The notes: generated by a model from the letters alone, not told the origin. Counted from the stretch's first letter, positions 35,280 to 48,566 are shown. The stretch is 64,000 nt of DNA from Heliocybe sulcata (GCA_004369045.1 ML213538.1:1-64000), one strand, 5' to 3'. Program-made: numbers and translations.

Positions 35280-37247
35280 TCAAGTAATAGCTGCAACAAG
35301 AAACGATCAGTGACAAAGAACCCCAAGGTTAAGAACCACTCACTATACTTTGGCCCGCCTCCTCCTTCAGGTACAGTCCAGTTAATATCCTGCGTAGGCA
35401 CCTTGATATCGCACAGTTTGCAATGAATGCAATTCTGTCACACAAACATCAGCCTCGCCATGAAAGTCCAACAAACCAACACATACCTGGGAGTTGATCA
35501 CCAAAGCCTTTCCCTTCCACCCAGCCTTCTCCGCCGCACCCTCGTCCTCCACATACTCATACACAGCCGCAGGACACGCCCGCCCCAGCAGCCCCGCAAA
35601 CTCCTCCGTATTCCGCCTCACATGCTCCCTCCTCACCTCCGCATCCTCCCGCCCGTCCTTCGTCACCCTCAAATGCACAGGCTGGTCCTCCGCGTGGTTC
35701 GTCCCCGTCAGCGCGAGCGACGTCAGCAAGTCCGTCGACAGCGGCGGCTGGAACGGCGGGTACTTTATCGGCTGCACCTCCGACACCTTCTTCGTGTGCG
35801 CCGCGTCCGTCGCCTTCTGGCGGTTGCGGAACGTCCAGGGCGTCCGGCCCTTCAAGATGAAGCTGTCCAACCCCGAGTAGGCGAGCCCGCCGAAAAGCCC
35901 AAGACGCGTGTTGAACGAGGGCCGCAGGTTGCGCACCTCGTGCAGCTCATCCCAGACCCAGCTCTTCTTCAGCGCGTCCTCGTACGGGCGCATATCAACC
36001 GCGCTCTCAGAGCCGGCCGCGAGCGCGTCGAACGCGCTCTCCGCAGCGAGCATCCCGCTCTTCATCGCGCAGTGCGAGCCCTTGATCTTCGGCACGTTCA
36101 CGAACCCCGCCGAGCACCCGATCAGCGCGCCGCCCGGGAAGTGCAGGCGCGGCACGGACTGCAGCCCGCCCTCGTTCAGCGTGCGCGCGGCGTAGGCCAC
36201 GCGCGTCGAGTCGCCGCCCAGGAGCTTCGCGAAGTACGGGTGGTGCTTCATGCGCTGCAATTCGTTGTACGGGCTGAGATACGGGTTGGCGTAGTCGAGT
36301 CCGATGACTAGACCTAAGCTGACGAGCCCGTCCGCCATGTGGTACACCCATCCCCCGCCGTAGGTCTTGGTGTCGAGTGGCCAGCCCATGGTGTGCACGA
36401 CCTCGCCTGGTCGGTACTGACTCGGATCAACGCGCCATACCTCTTTCACACCAATACCGTACGTCTGCGGATCGCTGTCCGACCGCAAGTCGAACTTGTT
36501 GACGAGTTGCTTGGTTAGGGAGCCGTGCGCGCCCTCGGCGATGAGTGTGACCTTTGCGCGGAATTCCATGCCGGGATCGAAGGTGTCCTTCATCCGGAAT
36601 TGCCTGTCCAGCCCGACTTCGTTGGTCCGGACGCCGAGGACTGTCTTGCCGTCTTCAGAGTAAACGACGCCGGCCCCGGCGAAACCTGGATATACCTCCA
36701 CGCCCATCTCTTCTGCAATGGACCCAAGCCAAGCAGTATAACGAGACAGGGAAACGATATAGTTGCCCTTGTTGGACATCTGTGGGGGATGCGGCATCGG
36801 GAAGGCCATGGTGCTGGTGAGGAATTTCATGGAGTCTGACAGGGCCGGCTGTGTAAGAGGATGGTCATCTCGCTCGGACCACGACGGTAAAAGTTCATTG
36901 AGGGCCCTGGGTTCTACAACAGCTCCAGATACGATGTGTGACCCTAACATAGGAGACACAAAATCAGACCTTGACGGAGTCGTAGAGCTATCCCTCGGCG
37001 CACCTATTTCGGAGCCCTTTTCCAACACCACGACTCTGACCTCCCTCCCCTTCTCCTGCTCCAGCTGCTTTAGACGGATAGCAGCGCTAAGCCCTGCAGG
37101 ACCTCCCCCGACAATACAGACGTCCACTTCGTCGGATGGTCGTTCGACATTGTTGGGGTCGAACAGTTCTCTTCGACAACGAGCGGTGCTGTGGAGAAAC
37201 CGGAAACGCCGCACAGTGAGCGACCTGTATCGCCCCGACCGCAGCAT
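35280..37247 (-). CDS. Electron transfer flavoprotein-ubiquinone oxidoreductase, mitochondrial
   Basis: Four exons (37247-37004, 36943-35487, 35434-35344, 35290-35280) give 600 residues. The enzyme passes electrons from reduced ETF to ubiquinone in the inner mitochondrial membrane, downstream of fatty-acid and amino-acid oxidation. A basic presequence ([17 protein letters not shown]) is followed by the FAD-binding [15 protein letters not shown] motif and the [14 protein letters not shown] motif, which is formed across the first intron. GGWVYHM and the ubiquinone-region segments follow. The C-terminal 4Fe-4S ligands are the Cys of [10 protein letters not shown] plus NCIHCKLCD. The C-terminus [10 protein letters not shown] is family-typical. 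The 60-nt first intron is open in frame, so retention would insert 20 residues. The last coding exon is only 11 nt. Confidence 0.95.
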
Positions 37248-38100
37248 CGAGTATCGCAGAGGGTAGCCTTATAGCAGTCCGAGGAAAGGAAAGTGCAATC
37301 ACGGGCAGATAATTGGCGCCCACAGACTCGGTCGATCATGTGAAATCTGAAGATCCCGCTTGCCACAGCCACAATATCACTCGCCACAATGGCCACTGCC
37401 ACATACGCGCATTCGCTGCGTGGCTTTGTATCAATCTCGTGATTACAGAAGGTCATAGCACGGTGCTGACCATGCTCAAGACTCGAAGCTTCAAGCTCAA
37501 GCTCTTGCCTTGACTGCTATTCCGGGTCTCAGAGGCATATTGACTGGTAAGAAATCAGCAAATATCGCCGAGCTCGAGATCACAGAAGACTTTGCCACTG
37601 TCATGAGTGCCATCGATACCGTCTGAAGCTTAAAGCACACCATAGAAATTCGAACTTGTCATTTTGTTGGCCGACAGCAGGAAGGCAGAGCAGGAAACGG
37701 CATTCGAATGGAGAACAGCGTGAACCACGAGCTTCGTGAGCGGCCGGACGGGCTGACTGGGGCTGACTGGAAGCCCAGTATTCCGCCTTTCCTGCCCACC
37801 AGGCTTGTTGTCCAGGGGATTGCATACCTTTCCAGTCGATGTTTACGAAATGGAGGACAGAACCCGTTAAGGGGACGGCGCTAGGTGACAGAAACAGCAT
37901 GCGATGGTGTGATATGCATTGCTCAGGATGGCACTACGCTTCGCGGTTAGAAAGGACAACGATCCTGTTCGAAATGTGCAATCAGAACTGAACATCGCCT
38001 CGTCTGGGCAACTCGAGGTCCTAACCTTACGTCGATGATCCCGTACCCATGTCGATCATACCGACAAGAGATTCCAGCTCCGCTATATTCCAAAATACAT
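37248..38100. other. Intergenic region, no gene seen
   Basis: About 850 bp between the ETF-QO start and the end of the AP-1 mu gene, both on the minus strand. It should hold the ETF-QO promoter. A short CAAGCTCAAGCTC-type repeat lies near 37480-37505. Confidence 0.45.
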
Positions 38101-39795
38101 CTACATAGGAACAATCGGCGCGCTACCCTTCTCGATCGCCGTCCGCAAGCTGCATTAGCATCAGCATCCACGTACAAACACACAGGAAACATAGCACACT
38201 CACCTATAATCGTCCCCATTCTGTGTGATATAGCGCACCCACGGCAGCGCCTGGTACCCGCTCTTCTCGACGATCTTGAGGTACCGCACCTGGATGCCGG
38301 ACACGGTGAAGTACGGGATCTCGTACTTGACAGTGATCGGCGCTCGTTTTTCTGCGTCTTGCTCTGCGTGTATTCATGTAAGGAGGAGGGATGAAAGGCA
38401 AAGACACAGTGGAACTTACCGGCTCGGACACTCGGCAGCCCGAAATGTGCGCGCATGAGGAACTCCCGTGCGCCGCCGAGCTGCTTGATCTTCCACACGA
38501 AACACGACTTGTCCGGTGCATATTGTACGCTCCCTGTTGACGCCTACACCGCCCATCACCATATCACCTCACTTCACAGCAACCAACCCACTCACCCTGA
38601 ACTTCGGGCTGTCCGCATCGTCGGGCACAGGCACGTAGATCTCAACATTGTTCGCCGTGCTCCGCCGCTTGAACTGCGCTTTGCACTTGACCATGTACTC
38701 GATCCGGCTGCCCTTGTGGCTCTCCACCGCCGCCTCGACCCAGATCAGCGGCTTTACGGGCGTGGAGAGGCGGTAGGACATGAGCTCGAACTCGCCGTCT
38801 GGGGGTATGAAGGAGATGGTCCGGTCGTTCTCGAATCGGGATAGCCGCACGCATTGGTGGAATTTGACGTCTTCCATCTCGATCGCCTTGCCGCGGGATG
38901 CTGGGAGAGGTCACATGGGATAGGGAAAGAGGGGGAGGCAGGGGAGGAGACGCACTTCTGCCTGTCGTTTCGAACATGACTTTGTCGTTCAGCCCTAATC
39001 GCAGCTCCGGCATTCCTGAGAGGTAGCACTTCATCTTGACGGCGCCAAGGATCTCCGAGCGTACAACATTCCCATTCGCGTTTACCTTTGCTCGTGTCAG
39101 ATCAGAGTCAGAGACCGGATATGAGCTTGGATCAGCACGCACCAGCAAGTTAACACTCTCAATAACGTCCAAGAAAACCTCATTCTTCCGGTAGCGTATC
39201 CCCTCCGTCCTCCACGACACAGCATTCGTAACCGCCATCGGCGGGCGCACCTGCACCTCCAGCTTATGCGACTCCTGAGTAATGTACCTTCCCCGCCGTC
39301 AGACGCAGTACAGTGAGTTGGAAGTGGTAGAACACACTCTTGCAGGATCTTGCTCTCCGTCGTCTGCGGGTACCCAAAGTCCATCATCTCGTCCATAAGC
39401 TCATATATAATCACAAAGTTATCCCGGATCGACTCCTCCTCGAGCTCCTTGAAGTACTCTGTGAGCACCGAGACCAGCCGGTGCAAGAAGATGATGATCT
39501 CGGCCGCATTGCTGTTCCTTTTCGATAACGCCAGCACTGTACACCAGCAGACGACTCGTCAGCCAACGAGAGACGCGAAGTGATATGCCCGCGCACGGTA
39601 GAGATTCGAGTGTCGGATATGCATGTAATTCACCCCTTCCTTGGAGATGCACGGCGTGACCTGCTGGCCCTCCTCCTCGATATCCAGCACAAGCGGCATG
39701 AAGCGCTCGATATACGACGTCGGCACATCGTCGCGGTATGTCCGTAAGATGAGTGGCTTTCCTTTGAGGTCTAGTATAGCGATTAAGCTGGCCAT
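38101..39795 (-). CDS. apm1: AP-1 clathrin adaptor complex, mu subunit
   Basis: Eight exons (39795-39597, 39536-39338, 39287-39143, 39085-38956, 38900-38596, 38543-38420, 38363-38204, 38149-38101) splice in phase into 436 residues, the normal size of a mu-1 subunit. The N-terminal longin domain begins MASLIAILDLKGKPLI and contains EEGQQVTPC and LALSKRNSNAAEIIIFLHRL. The linker has MDEMMDFGYPQTTESKILQEYIT. The mu-homology domain contains WRTEGIRYRKNEVFLDVIE, MPELRLGLNDK, and the cargo-site region IPPDGEFELMSYRL. It ends PYFTVSGIQVRYLKI and GYQALPWVRYIT. The complex sorts cargo between trans-Golgi and endosomes. Intron 39142-39086 (57 nt) is also open in frame. The start is the MASLIA methionine, not an upstream ATG. 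Confidence 0.96.
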
Positions 39796-40018
39796 GGTGA
39801 CAAGACGCAGGAGTAGTTGGCTGTGGCTGAAGGGAAAGCGGTGGTAATTAGCGCGATCAAAGTACACATGCAGCTCTCACTGGACGAGCTCAAGATATAC
39901 GCAGCATACGATAAAGACTATGGCGTTTGTAGTATACAAAAGTGGACTCCGAAAACAAATACCGACAAGAGATACTTAGCAAACCCTAAGGTACACCAGC
40001 TCATCCAAGATCTGATCA

Positions 40019-41521
40019 TCACTTTCTCCGTCCGAACCACGACCGCCAGCCGCCCTCTTCCGCCTTGCTCGCCAACAGCGGAGTCTCCTCGTCCATCCTC
40101 TGCTCGTACACCGACCCTTCAACTGCATCCTCGACCGCCTGAGCAACAGGGACTCCATCATCCGGTGCTCTTGTAATGGGCACTGGGGAGTCCTCTTGGT
40201 CCATGGCGGAGGAGGAAGGGGACAAGGGTTGCCCAAAGTCGTCAATCTGGAGCTTGTGCGGGCGGAACTTCCAGACAATGCACATGACGAGGAGGGTGCC
40301 CTGCATGATCCCTGCTACGGCGAAGGTGATCCAACCTGAGGGAATAGTAGGTTAGATAGTGCGTATAATCTATGTGAAGGGAGCATACTCGTCCAGTTCG
40401 TCCCTGGTCTATCATGCGAAATGCAGTTGAGCAATCCTGGACTAACGAAGTCAATCTAGGCTTACCGTAACGCGATAGATAAGACCATCAACACAGCTCC
40501 GGGACTCTGTATGCACATCATGGGTATACTCAGCGCGCCGACCAGCTTCATTTGGTAGGTATGAACTATCTGCGGCGCATATTGGACTGCAGCGAGGCCC
40601 GCCGAAGCCACACCCAGGAAAGTCGCCCACAGCTCGATATGCGGCGGAAGTGGCGCGCCGAGCGTAGAAGGAGGCAGAGGTGTGGTGATGAGCAGAGCAA
40701 AGGTGATAAAGATGATGAGAATGCTGTATAATGCTCACGATGAGCCAGAGAATCTGAAACAGACTGGATTTCGAAACGAACATGTGTATGAAGACTACCC
40801 ATGCAAGGGTGATAGATAGCCGCCATTCATCGCTCTTGATACTGGTTTTAATATGTTGTGGCGGCCTGGTGTCGTGCGCATCCACGTCGACCTCGGCGTA
40901 TCTGCGGTGCTGTGGGTAATAGAGCATGTAGAGGACTAAGCTGTCGGGACATGGACATCGTAAACCCAACCACCTCCAGTTATACATATGGAAACGCACA
41001 TGATCGTGAACATAAACCACTGAAGAAAGACCTGGAATACTCCTGCCGTCATTTCCAGGCAGCTGCCTATGCCCTTGGATGGCACGTCAATTGCGACGGA
41101 AACTTGAGAAGCGAAGGTACATACGACGAAGCGGCAGCATCTCATTATGCTCCATTGCATGACCACCCTACGCCATCGCGTCTTCTCGTTCCAGCAAGGC
41201 CACAACCAAGACGACATAACGGCTCTCACATGTTCAGCATGCCAGAAGCAGCGGACGTGCTTCCGAGGAGAAGGAACCAAGGGCTAAACCCTTCCGAAGA
41301 TTTCGTCGCAATAATGCGAAAGTGCTGCGGACATCTATTAGTCTCATTTAAAGCTCAATACGAGATCTTACGAACCTGGGGTAGATAGGAGATGACAAGA
41401 CCGGCGCAGAGCCCACTGGTAAGGAGAGCCGTAAACCAATCATGATGCTGGAGTTCTATATATCAGTTGTTGCGGTTGACGTTCAGATGAGGGTACTGAC
41501 AGGCCTGCAGTTGTCCGACAT
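40019..41521 (-). CDS. PQ-loop repeat transporter (vacuolar amino acid exporter type)
   Basis: Nine exons (41521-41501, 41447-41376, 41324-41230, 41167-41125, 41073-41000, 40940-40782, 40723-40466, 40408-40389, 40335-40019) give 352 residues. Two PQ loops are visible, GLVISYLPQHFRII and GLAAVQYAPQIVHTY. They are embedded in about seven hydrophobic helices and separated by a charged loop with RPPQHIKTSIKSDEW. This is the layout of the YPQ/PQLC2 family, which moves basic amino acids or cystine across vacuolar or lysosomal membranes. The cytosolic tail holds an acidic dileucine signal (EETPLL) that would direct it to that membrane. The first coding exon has just seven codons. It shares its upstream region with the divergent giant gene at 42039. 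Confidence 0.9.
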
Positions 41522-42038
41522 GGTGCAGAACAGCCTATTCGACGGTGGGGCACAGAGAGGAGGAAGCACGTGACATAGTCGCGCAGTGTGACAGGTAACT
41601 CACTGCTGATTTCCCGGACTTTCAAGTTGAAAAGACTGTAATATACAGGTCAATAATATTTTGATACAATAGGGATATCCGACGCACTCTTTTTGACTTT
41701 CAGCTGTTTTTGACTCTCTGAGTTATGTGGACAGTACCCACTACATCATGTCCAGGTATACATGCGGTAATCTAATTATAGATCGTCATATTGATCGCAC
41801 TTGCCGCCGGTTAGGCGTACGCGTAAGGAGCAGCCTTCACCCTTACTCACTACTTATTCAAGGACACGACTGTTTTACGACTCAACACCTGGCGGCACAT
41901 AAAAGAGGAGAAGTTTTGCCAGAAATAATACCCTGCTGGTCAAGGAAACGCGCGAACTATTGTTGGATCGCGCATACACGCCCTGTACTCCCGGTGCTGC
42001 GGGATATACCCTATATCTGCTAGTATCCCTAACTCGTA
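41522..42038. other. Bidirectional promoter region
   Basis: About 515 bp between two divergent genes (PQ-loop transporter and Hsp90-like giant). It must contain both promoters. No reading frame of note is seen. Confidence 0.5.
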
Positions 42039-45000
42039 ATGGCGCATCTACGGGAAGCATTGGTGAGTCTATATCCCGTTCAGCTTCAAGCTTGGAGAGG
42101 CTAATGGTGAATCCGATAGTGGGAGAGCGGCCATGACGAGTCAGTCGAAGTAAACCAGCGTGCCCTTATAGACAAGGTTCTAGCTCGGTACTCAGGAGAG
42201 TTTACAGGTATGTTCTGCATGTATGTGCTCTATCCTCTTATGTGTACACCATTATCTTCCAGTTTTCCGAGAGTTGCTACAGAACTCGGATGACGCAGGC
42301 TCCTCTGCCGTAGAGATCCACTTCGAGACCTTAGCATATACGAAGAGGAAGACAGACGATGGGGAATCTGAGGGAGATGCTAATGCCTCTTTGCTACCTT
42401 CTGGGAAGCAGGATTTACCGGATCTGAAAACTGTGCAGGTACGTTCCCGGATTCTGATCAAAAGTTCATCCCTGCAACGGTTGGATAGGTGCATCAGTGG
42501 GTATTTAAGAATAATGGCCAAGCTTTCCGAGAAGAGGACTGGAGCCGGCTTAAGAAGATAGGTGAGCGACAAGTTATGGTCAGAATGTGAGGCTGTCATG
42601 AACTCGAATTCAGCGGAGGGAAATCCGGACGAGGAGAAGATCGGCGCCTTCGGCGTAGGTACGTTAGGCCACGTCAGTTTCTAGGGTACATCTAACGTCT
42701 ACTATAGGCTTCTACAGCTTATTCTCCGTGACCGAAGATCCATTCGTGACATCAGGAGACCAATGGATGGGTTTCTACTGGAAAGGAGACCAAGTATGTA
42801 TGCCAATACGCTCAGTATCACCCACTAAACAGAGTACAGCTCCTAGCCCGCCGAGGCAACACGTCCAAAGAGCCCGATCCCTGGACATCCTTCCTCATGG
42901 TTCTGCGCGAGCCCTCGCCACTCCCGCCCGCCTTCGACTTCACCCGCTTCCTCGCCTCGTCGATCACATTCATGGCACATCTACGCGAAGTCAGCCTGTT
43001 CCTCGACGACAAGCGCCTCGCGCGGCTTGTTAAGACGCCCGGGCACCCGAAGGCTCTTGGTATTCCACGTGGACTGAAGAGTACTAGCCCTGGTGGAGGG
43101 ATGGTCGTCAAGGGTATTCAGGCTACGCGTGAGTTTAGTAACACATGTAGTGTCATTGAGGACTACTGACATGTCCCCCTCAGCGCTTCATATCAAAGCT
43201 GAAGTCCTTCGGTGGGTGTACTCGGCCGGGACTGAGAAGCCCCCGCCAGTCATTGTCCAGGCTAAGTCCAAGCAGGCGCCGTCGTCGGGCGGCTTCTTCT
43301 CGAATTTGTTCTCATCCTTGGGCTCTACACCTTCACGTGCTTCTACTCCTGTTCCGCAGCCACCACCGAAGCCGCAGCCTCAGGTCAACTTGCTTGAAGT
43401 CAACGAGAGCAGTGTTACGCTGTCGATATTCACTGCGGATGTGGAGGTAAAACTGGACAAGAAGCTTGAGAAGGAGCTGTATCGGAGTACGAAGAAGAAT
43501 CCGCCCGCGAGGTTGAAGTATGAGTTGATATATGTATGTGATAGTCATTCAGTGTGGGACTGCGCTAACCATTGCATAGACCGGCAAGGACGAGTACGAC
43601 GACAGTAAGAAAGAAGACGACAGGTACCCATACACCACCGGTAGTATATTCCAGGGTTTGCGTGCGGACTTGGATGGGTCAGTGCCTGGGATGAGGTATC
43701 CAAATCTGGCTTTGCATTGACAACGTTTTACATAGTACGGGATCCGCTCGTGTTTTTATTGTAAGTTTCCATCCGAATTCTGCGTCTCGATTCTGACCTT
43801 CGCGACCAGGGACACGCCACGGGCCAGACTACAGGTATCGGTGGCCATATGGCCGCGCGCTTCATACCCACCGTCGAGCGTGAGTCCATCGATCTGATGG
43901 ACCGCAATGTGGCCAGTGAGTCTCTACGTTCGCTCTTTGCGCGTTACATCGGCTGATTGACTCTCCAGTATGGAACAAGGAACTCCTCTATGTGGGTGGC
44001 TTCCTCTCACGCGCGGCATACACCATCGAGCTCGCCAACATCCGGGAAGTCTGGAACGGGCTCGCAACAGCACCCGACGAGGCGTCGAAAGAGATCAAGG
44101 CCCATCTGTGCAACCGCGGCCTTCATGTCCTCAAATTCTTCACGTTCCATCCCTCGACGCCGTCTTCGACAGTCTCACAGCTCTTGCAAGACGCGTTCTT
44201 CTCGTGCGGTACGGGCACGGGCCAGGGGTTCTTGATCATATCAACGGCGGGCGTTCAAGATGCGGGAGAGGTACGGATGCCGGACGAGGCCTTCGCCGGG
44301 TTCTTGAAGAATCTGCCTGTCATACCTGCAGAGGTGCTTGCCGAGGCGAAGTTGATGGTGGACGTCTTGCAGGCACGCAGACTACTGAAGGACGTCACAT
44401 TCGATGATGTACTGAAGGAGTTGAGGCTGAGGCCGCTGACCGAGGTGGAGACGGTTGCGATGCTGAAGTGGTGGATAACGGTGCACAGATCGGGGCAGGG
44501 TCATGTGCGTGTGCGGACGGAGCTGTTGAACGCTGCTGTCATGTCGACTGGGACGCCAGGAGGTCCGGACGAGAAGATTGTCCAGCTGTCCGCAATCGAG
44601 ACGTTCATGAATCCCAAGCAGACTGGTGCAGTCATTCCTACGGACGGTCCATTGCCGGAGCATTTGCTGCCTTTGAGCATCAGCAAGGCGCTGGAACTGG
44701 ACATGCTGGTGGTGACCTTTGGGTGGCGGGAGCTTACGGTGATCGACTGGCTCAAGCACATCACGAATGCCGGACTGAGGGAGAAGGATGTGGAGCATGA
44801 CCTGGCGAGGTCAGCTGTGTGGGCTGAGCGGGTATTCACGGGCATATCAAGGCAGTGGCCGTCGTTTGGCCAGCCCGTGCAGAAGGAGATTATCGGCTTG
44901 CTGAACGATATTGCTTGCGTGCCTACGACAGCTGGCATAAAACGAGCAGGAGAGGCTTACTTCCCGAATGTGAACCTGTTCGGAGACTTGCCGACTGTTG

Positions 45001-48000
45001 CTTTTCCCTCTGCGATGCCTATTAAGGGGCAGCTGGAGAGGCTTTTGACCGCGCTGGGAGTTCGCAAGCATGTGGATCTGCAGGTGGTCTTTAACAGGTA
45101 GGGAGGGCAGCTTTATCGTGTTTGGGGACGTACGCACATTACTATTTTTCCAGGATGATCAAGACGGGGGATTGGACTATTGCCGACCTGACTAAATACC
45201 TGGTATCGGTGCAAACCACACTTGCCAATGAAGAAATCACACGTCTTCGCAACACTTCCGCCTTTCCTCGTGAAACTTATCCTGGAGAGGATGCGGAGAA
45301 AAACAAGACGGTCCGATACAAAGCATCAGATCTTTATGAACCTTTGGATATTTTCCGTGAATTAAAACTTCCAGTGCTTGACTGGGGCGGCCAAGTCAAG
45401 TGGAGGGGTTCTTCGGAAGAAGGTTTGCATGTCCATTATGATCCGCCCATTCAGTACTCATAGCGTGCCATGACTTTATAGCCAAGTTTCTGTACCGCCT
45501 CGGCCTGCTCAGATTTCCGCCCTTGGAAGTCATCATAAATCTTGCCGCAGGTCCAGATGCAGGTGCTCGGAAGGCAGCGATGAAGTACTTCCTGGACAAC
45601 TTCGCGTCGCGGTATTCCGATTATAATCCGGATCAGTTCGGAGATAAGGCCTTTATACCCGCCAGAGACGGTGGTCTCGCGAAACATGGCGAAGTCCGCT
45701 GACAGTCTATCTAAATAGGCATAATACTGATTCTTTTCAGGTCTTCGCGAACTCGGACTGGGAGAAACTGGGCTATCGGATAGTAGATGACAGCATACGC
45801 AATGATGCGCTCACCAAGCTCAAAATCTCTGAGCATCCGCATCCCTCTGGTCTGGTATCCTTACTTCAACGTAAACCGCCACCTACAGAAGCGATTGCGA
45901 GCCAGTGGTTTGCCGTCTTAGCGACCAGGATTTCAGGTATGCATGTGCTCCACATGTAGAACGAGCATGTGGTTGATGATTACGCCAGCCTTTATGCCTA
46001 GTCAACTCAAGACACTGTCGCAGATGCCTATCGTTCCGACGCGCTCCGTCGGTACGGAGAAATCTGTAGTACGCATGCTACCCCCGGGTCAGTGCTACTT
46101 CGCAGGCGATTCTGATGGTCAAGTGCACTCTAAATTATTCGTATACGTCGACTTTGGACCTCAGGCCAATAGCTTCCTCATGGCATGTGGGGCCAAAAAC
46201 AAACCATCGGTGGACGAGATAGCCCAAATGATGCTCGGTGATCCCCGTCGATTTTACAGCGAGGTAGGAGGCAGACTAAAGTGAGTCCGGTATGCAGATT
46301 CAGTAGGCGGTATGGCTGACCTCACTAGCTTCTTGATGGAGTTGCGCAACTTGGCTGCCAACCGGCGTGCTATTGCGCCCGCAACTTTCACCAGAATGAA
46401 ACGTGCACAAATCCTCTTAGGGTCTCGTAGAGTCAAGACAGGCGCTTCCAAAGTCCGGGATGCAGCAGCTCCTAATCAAGATGTAGATGAGGAGGATTGG
46501 CAGTACGAATACGACCTAAGACGGGCTGAAGAAGTCATCGTGGCGGATGAGATCAACTCATACCGGCTTTTTGGCGAATCTATATTTACCGCCCCACAGG
46601 AAGACCTTCTCGAAGGTAAGCAATGTTCGCAATTACAGTCCGTACTCTGACATCAGTCGTATAGAGTTCTACATCGACCTGGGATGTCCGCGTCTCAGTC
46701 GCCTGGTGCGAGAAGACTACAAGACAAGCAGCGAAATCAGAGGAGCGAAGGTGGCGGCGGAGACAAGAGCTCGTGTGCTGGAACGTCTGCCGTTGTTCCT
46801 CCATGAGCACCGACATGAGAATCTACGTTTCACGTACAATTGGCTCAACTCTGGTAACAACTTTGTAGTCAAGACTTTCGGGAAGCTCATCGTGACCAAA
46901 TCGATGAAATATGGAGCGAAACTTCTCTCACAAGAGCGGGAAGCCTCTGCAGCAGCGAAACGCGATGGAAACGGACCTGCACAGCTGTGGTTGGCAGGAA
47001 ATACGCAGGTCGACATGTATGAGTGCGTAGTAACTACACACTGCATGATTGGCTGAAACTAACGGGGGCTGGTCAGGGTCGCCACTTCATTATGCCATCT
47101 CCTGTTCCAGAACCCTCGGAATAACGATGCGCTGCTATTCATGACCATTCTTTCCACGGATTTGAAGTCTCTGATGCGTCGAGGGTACAATGGTATGTTT
47201 TTCGCTATATTACCGACGACTCTCACGTGACACCAATGAAGTCGACAGAATCTTGCGGCAACAGCAAGCCCAGCGTGAAGCCGCCTACAATGCCGCTAGA
47301 GAGAAGATGGTAGCTGAGACAGCCCTCGTTTCGGATGCTTCCCCTGCCCTACCGGCGGACCTACCACCTTCGCAGTCGCTGCTGGGTAATGCCCCCGAAA
47401 GACCCGAAAGTACCGCAGAGACACTGGTGTCTTCCGATTCAACTCCTCGCTCATCTTTGGAAGATATGCGGCGTGAACATCAATCTCAGCCACCCAGAGC
47501 TTCCTCGACGGCCAGTAATGCATTACAGCACCTGATGCGAAGGTTCAATCGTCCACAGTCATCGTCGTCGTCGTCAGGAGGTTTGCCCGCGCCCAATCCT
47601 GGTCCGATGCCTAGGCCTTCCTCGTCTACCGTGACGCCATTGAGTAACATTGGTACGTAGCACAGTTCTACTTCAAGTCATTGCATGATGGTCCTAACTG
47701 AGAGCATAGCTTCCAATATCGATACGGCAGTCAAAGCCTGTCGAGAAGAGAAAAGCGACCTTGTTAATAATAGAAAACAAATGCAAACTGTCAAGGAGAC
47801 CCTGGATGAGGGATACTGTGACGTCTCTGGGTACTCTCGAGACCTTCACAAAGCAGGCATGTCTCCATTGCCAGTCTGTGCTAAATCTACTCACCGCCTG
47901 TTTAGGAGATATGGGTGGCATCCCCGTCTTTGTATCACCTGGTACGTTTAGTGTTGTAGAAGCATCGCCCATGCTCATCCGTTTGTTTAGATGTTCTCGA

Positions 48001-48566
48001 CCGTTATCGAACCCAAGGTAAGCCGCTCGGCCTGTGCTCTCCAGGTTCCATTTTGACAGAACAGTGCCAGCGGATCCAAAACGAAGCGACCCGAAGCGAG
48101 GTTTCATGGAAGACAAGCACGACCCCTTGGCAAGGTTTATCTACGTAATTCAAGAGCTGCGGGACGTGTACAAACTTCCCGCCAAGAGTCTGCATATTTT
48201 CTGCGACGTGGGCGGAGAGCTTATTGCCTTCAACCGGGAGGGAAGCCTCTATTTGAATCTGAGATATTACGAAGCATGGCGTGAGTCTACAGTTCCCGTA
48301 GCTCCATCCATCTCGCGTGGCTCATCAGTTTTCCATATAGACGACGAGGAGGTCAGTGCAGGCGATCGTTCCAAAGCCTACATATCGTGGTATATAAGAC
48401 TCCCGCTTTCGATGATGAGAGCCTACTGAATGTTTTCTCTAGGTACTTCACTCTGGCCCACGAAATTGCTCACAATCTAGTGCAACCCCATAACTCCGAG
48501 CATGAGTTCTATTTCTCTGCAATCTGCGAACAATATCTAGTTCCCTTCGCTCGGCTGTTATCATGA
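42039..48566 (+). CDS. Hsp90-type ATPase (sacsin-like N-terminus) giant protein, DUF3684-like, with C-terminal HExxH motif
   Basis: About 20 exons starting MAHLREAL at 42039 and ending at a TGA at 48564-48566, roughly 1,700 residues. The N-terminus has the GHKL/Hsp90 ATP-binding signatures: LLQNSDDAGSSAVEI (N box) and EEKIGAFGVGFYSLF (G1 region). A long conserved middle follows, with an insertion rich in Ser/Pro (near GGFFSNLFSSLGS), GHATGQTTGIGGHMAARFIPTVERESIDL, and blocks such as KRAQILLGSRRV. Towards the end are a Ser/Pro-rich linker and a final block, FTLAHEIAHNLVQPHNSEHEFY. That block contains HExxH plus a downstream His, as in WLM/SprT-like zinc peptidases. I place it in the fungal family of ATPase/DUF3684 proteins. 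The client or substrate is unknown. The role is perhaps in protein quality control (inference). Confidence 0.85.
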
